DNA of 64,000 nt, taken from NCBI GenBank assembly GCA_020310875.1, contig CM035417.1:108364604-108428603 (forward strand), written 5' to 3'. The notes under the pieces are model-generated. The model worked only from the letters and a program-made list of their open reading frames with translations. It did no database searches and was not told the origin of the DNA. This DNA is from Ceratopteris richardii. Its lineage: Eukaryota > Streptophyta > Polypodiopsida > Polypodiales > Pteridaceae. Shown one piece after another: positions 55,502-64,000 of the stretch; position 1 is the stretch's first letter; each line of letters begins with the position of its first letter. Made by a program: the position numbers and the translations under genes.

Positions 55502-56559
55502 TGTTGGGAAAGATGGATGGATGCTCAAAGAGACTGAGTAGGTACTGCTAAACCTGTTTTGTACCAGCCCTCTTTTGCTTCAGATTTGATAACTAGACCT
55601 CCTTAGCTTTCAAATGACACCATAAAATGTCCTATGTGCTTTGGAAATGATGTGTGTAATGATTGAATCAAAACAGATATCTTTGGAAGTCACAAACTCA
55701 AGAAAACCTTTTATTTATGTCTTGACACTTGCTAGAAATTTTGCTCAGTATGACCAGCACAGCAAGAATTGGAAAAATTCCGTTTAGGGGTATCTAATTA
55801 GCTTTGTAAGCTACATATTCCAAGTGGAATGATGTAAAATAATAAACTATGCTAAGAGAAATCAATTTAGCAAGTTAAGCTATACCCCCGACTTTTTAGG
55901 ACTGTAACAGAAAATGACCAAGATCCCCTCGATGCAGATTTCTTCAAAATGGCTGAATAGAATGTCTTCAGAATTTGATAGCATGTAGATTATTTCACGT
56001 TGAATCTAACAAGCTTTGAATCACTGAATTTGGTGAAGAATTGACCGAGATATGCCCTTGCCACGTTGACAGACTTTTGAGTAGACTAATAGAGAACTCA
56101 GAGATGGACAATGTGAATCTAGGTATTAATGAACATTTGTATACAACTCCATTGGCATGAATATCATTGCCAAATGGTATAGAGAGGTGTGGGCTTGAGT
56201 GTAGACCTCACAGACACTCAAAAATCAGAAATGCTAGGCTCCGGAGTGCTCACTCTTACCCACGACTTTTCATGACCATTTTTATAAGAGATGGGTACAA
56301 GTTTGAATTCAAATTCAAACTTTTGGCTCCCTATGATCAAGCTCCTAAATGCTTGGAGATATTCTTTCAAACAAACAGCTACTTTTATCCACGAATCCTT
56401 TTGGTAGGTGATTACAAAAAGATTCCAAGTCAATCTGACTTTTACAATGAGGTAAAGTGGTAATTAACCACTAGCATATGTTCCTATGCTTCTTCATGTA
56501 TGTATAAACTTCAATGCATCCTTTGAGCCAAATGTGTAGGCTTGCATTTTACACCAACA
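55502..56559 (-). repeat. Element 2 3' LTR
   Basis: 1058 bp; minus strand TGTTGGTGTAAAATGC to TTTCCCAACA. The ORFs 56167-56463 (plus) and 56218-56433 (minus) recur in the other LTR and are not genes. Confidence 0.95.
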
Positions 56560-56576
56560 ACTCCCCCTCAAGCCAA
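56560..56576 (-). other. Polypurine tract of element 2
   Basis: Minus strand TTGGCTTGAGGGGGAGT abutting the LTR; cleaner than in element 1. Confidence 0.85.
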
Positions 56577-56600
56577 ACATTTTGGCTTAAGTCTTCATCT

Positions 56601-57652
56601 TCAATCTTCAAGCACATCCTGCAATCCAATCATGGATTTGAATCTGCAAAGTTTGGTTCCATCCAAAGCTTTAGTCAACAAATTTGCACATTGCATGTTG
56701 GTTGATACATAGGTAGGTTGAATGTCCTTGCTTATCAACTTATCTCTCACATAATGGTAATGGACCTCTATGTGTTTGGTCCTAGCATGATAAATAGGAT
56801 TAGCTGCAAGGTGAAGAGAACTTATATTATCTCGAAAGATAATTGGTGACCTAGTATATAATCCCAATTCTGTATACAAAAGCTTAATCCATATTGCTTC
56901 TTGTGTGACATTAGCAAGCCCTCTATATTCTGCCTCTATGGAAGACAAAGCAACAGTAGGTTGCTTCTTTGAAGACCATAAAATTGGTTTGTCACGTGCA
57001 AAAGAGATATACCCAGAAGTGCTCCTCCTATCATCCTTGCATCCTCCCAATCTGCATCTGAATAAATTTTGATATCAATATATGAAGTGAAAGGGAAATA
57101 CAAACCATGGTTCTGTGTACCCTTGAGATACTTTAGGATTCTCTTGGCAGCCTCTAAGTGAGGTATCCTTGGCTTGTGCATAAATTGACTTAGCACACTA
57201 AGTCCATATGCAATATCTATCCTTGTTAACGTAGCATAGTTCAAACTACCCACCATAATTTGATAACCTGTAATGTCTTTGACTTCATCACCTTCATGGG
57301 CACTTAGCTTTAGGTTTATCTCCATTGGAGTGCTTGCTACTTTGGCATCCTGTAATTGAAACTTCTTCAACATGTCCTGTATATACTTTTTCTGAGTGAT
57401 GTATATCCCTGAATTAGTATAGACTAATTCAAGTCCCAAAAAATACTTCAATAGACCAAGATCATTGATCTTGAACTCCTTCATCATTTGACTTTTGATA
57501 TATCTGATTCCATTGACATCATTACCTATAATGATGATGTCATCAACATAAACACAAAGGTATATTACCTCTGAATTACTTCTCTTGATGAACAGAGAAG
57601 TATCTACCTTGCTCATGACAAATCCTTGGTCTTGGAGAAATGTAGTTAACCT
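56601..57652 (-). pseudogene. pol: Element 2 RT C-part and RNase H
   Basis: Starts after a TAG at 57653. The catalytic YVDD box is present (57539-57550, in IYLCVYVDDIIIIGND). Then FLGLELVYTNSG, DIAYGLSVLSQFMHKP, and SDADW with a 2-bp deletion near 57050 that shifts frame; the rest (DDRRSTSGYISFARDKP, SSIEAEYRG, RDNISSLHL, HIEVHYHYVRD, NLLTKALDG) is readable to 56601. RNase H catalytic Asp, Glu and Asp are all visible. Confidence 0.92.
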
Positions 57653-57655
57653 CTA

Positions 57656-59006
57656 ATTCCATGCCCTAGGTGCCTGCTTCAATCCATATAAGGCCTTTTT
57701 CAATTTACAAACATATGTTACCTTCTTAGGGTCCTCATAGCTAGGAGGTTGTGGCATGTATACCTCCTCTGAAATCCATCCATTCAAGAAAGCATTCTTG
57801 ACATCCAATTGGTACATATTCCAATTTTTTGATGCAGCCACACTTACCAACACTCTTATGGTTGGCATCTTGGCTAGAGGTGAGAATGCCTCCTCATAGT
57901 CAATGCATTGGGTTTGTGCAAAACCCTTGGCTACGAATCTGGCTTTGTACCTATTGATTTTTCCATCAAAATTTCTTTTAAGCTTATAGATCCATCTGGA
58001 TCCTATTACCTTCATTGAGTCCTTCTTAGGTACTAACTCCCATGTGTCACTCTCCTTGAGTGCTTCAATCTCCTCATCCATAGCTTCTTTCCATTCTGAT
58101 TTGGTTATTGCTTCTTCATATGACCTTGGTTCTTCATTTGACAAATCTTTGGCAAGATAAACAAAATGTTTAGTAACAAGAGATGTATCATACCCATATC
58201 TGATAGGTTTCTTGCTTTCTCTTTGTGATCTTCTAAATGGTTGAATTGAAGATTCAGGTATGTCTTCAAGCTTCTTCATCTTCATTTTGCCTTTGGACTT
58301 CCATGCTTTGAATTCTTCAAGGTTGATAGTATCTTCATCATCTCAACTTGAGGCTTCATTCTGAGTGGGTTCCTCCTTTGTAAGAGTTGGAAATTCCTCT
58401 TCCAAATCATAGGGTAACTTGACCTTCCTGCATTTATTCTCATACCAAGAATCATTCTCATCAAAGAGAACATCTCTGCTTACCATAAATCCCTTATTGA
58501 TGGGATTATAAAACCTGTAACCCTTTTGATTTAAATCATACCCAATAAAGATGCATTTTTCAGCCTTTGGATCTAGCTTACCTCTTATCTGTGAAGGAAT
58601 GTGTACATATGCTACACATCCAAATATTTTGCAATGGTCAAGTGAGGGTCTCTTACCATGCCATGCTTCATAGGGTGTCATGCCATCAAGAGACTTAGAT
58701 GGTAACCTGTTTATGAGGTAAGTGGCAGTGGAAACACTATCTGCCCATAGATAGTTAGGTAATTTTTCCTCATTAAGCATAGATCTAGCTGTCTCCACAA
58801 TTAATCTATTTCTTCTCTCAGCTACCCCATTCTGTTCAGGAGAATACCTTGTGGTTCTCTCTTTTGATGCCTCTGTCCTGCAAGAAGTCTTGAAATTCAT
58901 TGGAGAAGTACTCACCTCCTCCATCTGACCTTAGCCTCTTCAAATTCCTTCTTGTTTGATTTTCAACTAGTGCAAGATATTTTTTAAAGCAATTAAATAC
59001 CTCATC
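57656..59006 (-). pseudogene. pol: Element 2 integrase C-part and RT N-part
   Basis: After a TAG at 59007 the integrase continues in frame (LRSDGGGEY, second Asp), then a 2-bp loss near 58860 shifts to the frame TRYSPEQNGVAERRNRL (Glu). [20 protein letters not shown] marks the integrase C-terminal region. TGA at 58343 interrupts the acidic linker. The RT part: [54 protein letters not shown], ending at TAG 57653. Confidence 0.92.
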
Positions 59007-60815
59007 CTAGTGCTTCATAAAGTACAATACAGTCCATCTGCTATAATCATCAATGAAAGATACATAGTACCTTAAACCTGAGACTGAAGGGTCTTTGCTT
59101 GGTCCCCATACATCTCTGTGGACAAGCTCTAGGTAGTCTTCATGCATGTATCCTTTCCTTGAGAAAGGTAACCTGTGGGACTTCCCAAATTGACAAGCAC
59201 CACACTTATAAATCATATATTGCTTGGATACATTAGGTATCCCAAGCACACATTGGTCCATGCACATTTGTTTCAAGGTTCTTTCTTCTATGTGCCCTAA
59301 CCTTTTGTGCCAAATCTCAAGCTCAGAAAGTGTCTGATCTTTATAACTGTATAGTGCAATGTTCTTGGTATCTTCTAACTCAAAAGTGAAAAGTCTACCT
59401 GATTTTTCTCCTTTAGCGATCCTCTTGAACCCATGTCTTGGATCCTCCACATATGCTCCATATTGGTTGAATCTAACCTGCAAACCTTTCTCCACAATCT
59501 GACCAACACTCATCAAATTTTTGGTAATGGTTGGTACATAGAGTACCCTGCTCAACAAATTCTGATTTCCATCACAAGTCTTAACATTTCCAACTTTAAC
59601 TACAGAATGCTTTGTTTCATCACCTGTTTGGACTTGATGCTTACCTTTTGGTTCCTCAAGATCAGAGAGTAATGCTACATTGCCAGCCACATGATTTGAA
59701 CATCCTGAGTCAATGTAGAATAGGTGGTCATCATTTGTACCTGATTTTGAAGTCATGTTCATGATTAGAAGAGAGTCATCCTGCTCCTCTGTGTAGTTGT
59801 TGTAATCTTTCCTGGATTTGAATCCTCCTTGGTAGTTGCCATTGTAATTATTGTTGTAGTTGTTGTTGTAGTTATTGTTGTAGCCTTGGTGATGGTTGAA
59901 TCTACCTCTTGATTGTGAGTAGCCACCTCTTTGATATCCTCTTCCTCTCTGATTCTTGTAATTCATGAAACACTCATCTGTAGTATGATTTGATAGACCA
60001 CAAATGTTGCATGGTGAGGAGTTATAAGATCTTCCCCTACCTTGCTTACCTCCTCTGCCCCTTCCTCTTGAAGATCTACCTCTCCCTACATAGTTGGCTT
60101 GAGAAGTAGAGCCTTCATCTTCCACCTTCTTGCTTTTGCCTTTATCTTTAGACTTTGTATCAGTGTATAGGGTAGAAGAGTTATTACCTTTGGACGTGTC
60201 TCCATTTTTGTTGAGCTTTGCTTCATGATTAAATAGTTGTCCCATGAGAGTTGTAAGATCTGGAGTGTGCATGTCCATGTAAAGATCCATAGCTGAGGTG
60301 AAGCTTTCCCATTTGTCATCAGCCTTGATCCCATTGATCACTTGCCTTATAATCTGTTCTTCTTCAATCTCTTCTCCTATGCTTGCTAACTGATTTGTTA
60401 CATCTTTAATCTTGGTCACAAATTTTGAAACAGCTTGCTTAGGTTGCTTCCTTAATGTTGTGAATTCAATCCACAACTGATTTTTCCTAGCCCTTGTGTT
60501 GGAAGAAAAATATGATGACAAGGTTTCCCAAGTCTCTTGGGATGTCTTACAATTTCTAATATGTGGTAAAAGAAAATCAGATATAGAGTTGAGTAAATAA
60601 GACCTTGCCAATGCATCCTTAGCACACCATGTGTTGAGCCTTTCATGTTCTTCCTTGGTTGGTAATCCTCTTGTTTTGAATGAGGGCGATTCCCCATCTC
60701 CTGAGATGTATCCATAGAGACTCCTTCCTTGTAGGTAGTTCTTCATCCTTAGAGACCATGCTTGATAGTTGTTCCTGTCCAATTTATCAATGAATGAAGG
60801 AAAACCATCTCCCAT
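59007..60815 (-). pseudogene. gag-pol: Element 2 gag, protease and integrase start, open for 602 codons
   Basis: Begins MGDGFPSFIDKLDRNNYQAW 14 bases after the primer site. Residues 1-200: copia Gag (UBN2 type). 236-262: Arg/Gly-rich. 269-282: CCHC zinc knuckle. 312-332: Asn/Tyr repeats. 367-375: protease active site YIDSGCSNH. 502-508: WHKRLGH of the pre-integrase zinc domain with CGACQ at 538-542. 566-572: HRDVWGP with the first integrase Asp (the usual Thr before it is Arg). It ends at a TAG that replaces a Lys codon seen in element 1. Gag and protease could still be made; this is the best-preserved reading frame in the window. Confidence 0.93.
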
Positions 60816-60828
60816 TTTACCTTAGTTT

Positions 60829-60840
60829 GCTCTGATACCA
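60829..60840 (-). other. Element 2 primer-binding site, initiator tRNA-Met type
   Basis: Minus strand TGGTATCAGAGC, one base after the LTR, as in element 1. Confidence 0.95.
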
Positions 60841-60841
60841 C

Positions 60842-61900
60842 TATTGGGAAAGATGGATGGATGCTCCAAGAGACTGAGTAGGTACTGCTAAACCTGCTTT
60901 GTACCAGCCCTCTTTTGCTTCAGAGTTGATAACTAGACCTCCTTAGCTTTCGAATGACACCATAAAATTTCCTATGTGCTTTGGAAATGATGTGTGTAAT
61001 GATTGAATCAAAACAGATAACTTTGGAAGTCACAAACTCAAGAAAACCTTCTATTTATGTCTTGACACCTACTGGATATTTTGCTGAGTATGACCATCAC
61101 AGTAGGAATTGGAAAAATTCCTTTTAGGGGTATCTAATTAGCTTAGTAAGCTACCTATTCCAACTAGAATGATGTAAAATGATAAACTATGCTAAGAGAA
61201 AGCAATTTAGCAAGTTAAGCTATACCCCCGACTTTTTAGGACTGTAACAGAAAATGACCAGAGATCACCGCGACGCAGATTTCTTCAAAATGGCTGAATA
61301 GAATGTCTTCAAAATTTGACAGCATGTAGATTGCTTCAAGCGGAATCCAAGAAGCTTTGAATCACTGAATTGGGTGAAGAATTGACCGAGATATGCCCTT
61401 GACAACTTGACAGACTTTTGAGTAGACTAATAGAGAACTCAGAGATGGACAATGTGAATGTATGTATTAATGAACATTTGTATACAACTCCATTGGCATG
61501 AATATCATTGCGAAATGGTATAGAGAGGTGTGGGCTTCACTGTAGAACTCACACACACTCAAAAATCAGCAATGTTAGGCTCGAGAGTGCTCACTCTTAC
61601 CCGCGACTTTTCATTACCATTTTTATAAGAGATGGGTAGAAGTTTGAATTCAAATTCAAACTTTTGGCTCCCTATGATCAAGCTCCTAAATGCTTGGAGA
61701 TATTCTTTCAATCAAACAGCTACTTTTATCCACGAATCCTTTTGTTAGGTGATTACTAAAAGATTCCAAGTCAATCTGACTTTTACAATGAGGTAAAGTG
61801 GTAATTAACCACTAGCATATGTTCCTATGCTTCTTCATGTATGTATAAACTTTAATGCATCCTTTGAGCCAAATGTGTAGGCTTGCAATTTACACCAACA
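60842..61900 (-). repeat. Element 2 5' LTR
   Basis: 1059 bp; minus strand TGTTGGTGTAAATTGC to TTTCCCAATA. The terminal CA has become TA. It carries CTTATAAAAATGGT near 61620, a candidate TATA region, also in the other LTR. Confidence 0.95.
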
Positions 61901-61905
61901 GTGCC

Positions 61906-62105
61906 ACTATCTAAGATCCATTCTTGAGAAGAACTAGAAGCTAGAAGAGCATTGGCTTTTGTGGAAATGAGCAGGTTTTCACTAGAACAGCGAGACCTAT
62001 GTCGAGATGTTTTTGAGGGGTTGGTTTGGATCTTTTTAGTAATTTTGCTCTTGTTTTCTCATAGGGACATCATCCAATTTCGAGCTTCACTTGCACATCT
62101 ATTTT
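61906..62105 (-). pseudogene. Copia B Gag end and protease start, left by element 2
   Basis: The minus strand holds SSSSQEWILDSG just before the element, the same text as copia A at 2150-2190. Upstream: KNISTxVSLF-type Ser-rich Gag tail. Confidence 0.7.
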
Positions 62106-62812
62106 TTCACCATGTTGTTTTAGGTTCTTGAGTTTATTTAGAGGGAGGATGTTTTCCAAAGCTCGTTGAACTTCATGCTAGACAAGTGGTTTAGTGGATC
62201 CTTGAAAACATAGTGGAAACTTTCAAATATTGGTTAATCTCCATATTGAGTGGGAGATGCCTTGCCATGCTTTTGGTGTGTTTCTTTCTCGTACTTTGTT
62301 GGAAATCTTGGTTGCCATAGTTTTGAATCTTGTTTGGATCACAAAACATGTTTTATAGTGATACTTTTTCATTTACTTTATCTAATTGCTATCTTGGTTC
62401 GTGTTGCTTTATTCACATACTATACTTTGCTAGATTTTATCCTAGATTTTTTACATCTACTTGGTCATTTTGGAGAGTCTATGAACAAGTTCTAGTTTGA
62501 AGCATGTTTGGTGCACATGTATGTGGTATATTGGTCTCTACTTTTCTCTCCAATCAAACTTATGATGTGTTTGCTGCATGCAAATATCCACTTTGATCTT
62601 ATTTTGGTAGAGAGTCTGGCTACAATTGGATTTTCTTATCTTGTCAATCTCCTTGATTTCTAGTGTAATGTCTTTCTACTTGATGACATAGACTTTCCAA
62701 CATGGAAATGTTAGATGTAGGACACATTGGTTGTGTTTTGGTTACACATGCATACATGGTGTTGCATAGAGGCCTTGTGACATCACCCATATGTGGATGG
62801 ATATGGATGCAT
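62106..62812. other. Unassigned stretch
   Basis: The ORF 62250-62495 (81 codons) has a hydrophobic middle (FIVILFHLLYLIAILVRVAL) but no family match and no start-context or second copy. Nothing else seen; probably part of a decayed element. Confidence 0.35.
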
Positions 62813-63065
62813 TGGCTAGGTCCGATATATAATTGCAGTTGATCGATTCCATTTGTGACTCCATGATGTATGAGGAGATATGTAACTCATTATGGAAGAG
62901 ACTTCATGCTATGTATGAAAAACCTTTGACTGAGGAGAAGCATATAGCAAATTGATGAATTTGATGTTGGCACTATGGATGTGATGGTCATATTTGAGGA
63001 TGTTGATTCAAGAGGGTGCAAAAACCATGTTGGCGACATGCGCATGATGTCAAGGAGGTAATGCT
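62813..63065 (+). pseudogene. Copia Gag-like fragment
   Basis: MDALARSDI, a stop, LQLIDSICDSMMYEEICNSL, WKRLHAMYEKPLTEEKHIAN: the capsid region of copia Gag (W-x-x-L-x-x-xYE motif). Several stops. No partner in the window. Confidence 0.55.
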
Positions 63066-63320
63066 TTCTGAGAACTTATGGTGATTGATAATGGCGATGA
63101 AAACTATTTCACATTCTCATATGATACATCTTAAGATTTCTTATCACCAGATGTCACACCTTTTTCTTTTCTGCTTGATGCATGTCACATTAATCTACTT
63201 TATGATGCAATAAATATATTTTTCCATCATATATGTTCAAAATGCATGTTATGTGGTGATGTTTCTATGATCTTGATTTGAATACTTCAGTTATATGATA
63301 GTGTTTTTTACATATATCAC
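63066..63320. other. Unassigned
   Basis: AT-rich, no feature recognised. Confidence 0.3.
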
Positions 63321-64000
63321 TTTGTAAGAGTTTTTTCTAGTTGCAATTGGGGCAACTTATGCACATTCGAGGCACTAGCATTGGGTAGACATATCCATTG
63401 CACATGCCACATGTGAGAGATTTGTTGCCTCAATGGGGTTTGAACTTTATGAATGTCATGAGACCTATCATGTCCCATTTTCTCTGCATATATATACATT
63501 GTGATCACACTCAAAAAACCCCCGATCATGAATTAGCCAACTTATGGTGAGCATCATGATAAAGTTGGTGTGATAGAGCCTAGTAATTCCTATGGTACAA
63601 AATGTGTGGTATATTATGAGAGCTCTTTTGCTGTATAAATGGATCCCATTAGGGAAATAGATGAGTCTTGTATGAGCCTTTTGGACTAAGGAGAGATTAG
63701 GGATGGGCCAATGAGAAGAGGGTGGTGGACACAGTATAGTCCCTTAATCACATAGGCTAGGCATAGGCTTCCATGGTTTTTGCAAGGGTAAAGAAGAATA
63801 AACCACCTTGACCTAGTGGTTTTAGTTAGATGAATGGTTTTGAAAGGCTTAGGAATGAATTAGAGTCCTTTAATTGACTCCATGATCCAAAGGCTAAGGT
63901 TGAGTTGCAAAAGTCAAGGCAATATTCAACTTGGACCCTTGGATTTAAGAGAAGTCAAGGGCTTAGATGTATTTCATCCTAGAAAATACACCTTTTATTG
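63321..64000 (+). repeat. Block H copy 3, cut by window end
   Basis: Collinear with 36108-36790 (CTTTGTAAGAGTTTTTTCTA, TGATCACACTCAAAAAACCC, GGACACAGTATAGTCCC), same orientation. The minus-strand ORF 63317-63529 is shared with 36093-36326 but broken differently and is not a convincing gene. Confidence 0.8.

Larger units (their letters stand above)
55502..61900 (-). mobile_element. Copia element 2, near full length
   Basis: 6.4 kb on the minus strand with all domains. LTRs 1058 and 1059 bp. Flanking 5-mers GCGCC (55497-55501) and GTGCC (61901-61905) differ by one base, consistent with an ageing target duplication. Gag, integrase and RT sequence is close to element 1. Two frameshifts and three nonsense codons. 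Inserted in the protease active-site codons of copia B. Confidence 0.95.

Noticed and set aside
62250..62495. Small membrane protein gene
   Set aside because: A hydrophobic run in T-rich DNA is expected by chance; there is no homologue, promoter or intron support.

Overview
The window is nuclear DNA of a land plant with a large, repeat-choked genome. Evidence for this: Ty1/copia and Ty3/gypsy LTR retrotransposons whose primer-binding sites match plant tRNA-iMet and tRNA-Asp, long arrays of degenerate plant-type telomere repeat (TTTAGGG), and an AT-rich, CpG-poor base composition. The species cannot be told from the sequence. Almost everything is mobile DNA in decay; the only candidate for an ordinary host gene is a small glycine-rich secreted protein at 17.2-17.6 kb (minus strand), lying in a CpG-richer island.

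Three nearly full-length copia elements stand out. Element 1 (5998-12207, +) has 1068-bp LTRs and a perfect CTATT target duplication. Element 2 (55502-61900, -) has about 1.06-kb LTRs, belongs to the same or a sister family, and keeps every domain. Element 3 (41313-46744, +) has LTRs of 380 and 374 bp. None is intact. Elements 1 and 2 each sit inside an older copia copy (element 1 in a pre-integrase segment, element 2 in the protease active-site codons), and element 3 sits in a decayed Ty3/gypsy remnant.

The rest is a palimpsest of a few older families that recur in both orientations. Copia A/B (2034-3700 +; 53825-55501 - with its other half at 61901-62100) shares an integrase deletion. Copia C (about 230-bp LTR, carrying an AT/GT microsatellite) occurs near 1.1-1.8, 5.4-6.0/12.2-12.6, 22.8-23.9, 27.7-28.1 and 47.6-48.2 kb. 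Copia D (188-bp LTR) occurs at 21.1-22.5, 24.6-26.4, 31.0-32.1 (+), 33.7-36.1 and 48.4-51.3 kb (-). Gypsy family G, with a tRNA-Asp-type primer site, a leader and a minisatellite, occurs at 12.85-15.0, 18.6-20.3 and 28.1-29.3 kb.

Seven degenerate telomere-like arrays (4.3, 15.1, 20.3, 23.9 and 29.3 kb in TTTAGGG orientation; 33.2 and 52.9 kb in CCCTAAA orientation) are embedded in these blocks. They share the same irregular words at corresponding places and, where the right edge survives, the same flank (block E). They have therefore spread as part of larger repeated segments rather than as separate telomere seedings. A recurring order (G - array - E - AT-rich tandem - copia D - microsatellite - copia C - array) can be pieced together from the copies, and a large inverted repeat (about 29.3-30.6 against 32.1-33.6 kb) joins two copies head to head.

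No tRNA, rRNA, CRISPR array or bacterial-style operon was seen. Genes do not act together here in a pathway; the functional logic is that of retrotransposon replication (Gag particle, protease, integrase, reverse transcriptase/RNase H), with autonomous function lost in every copy.
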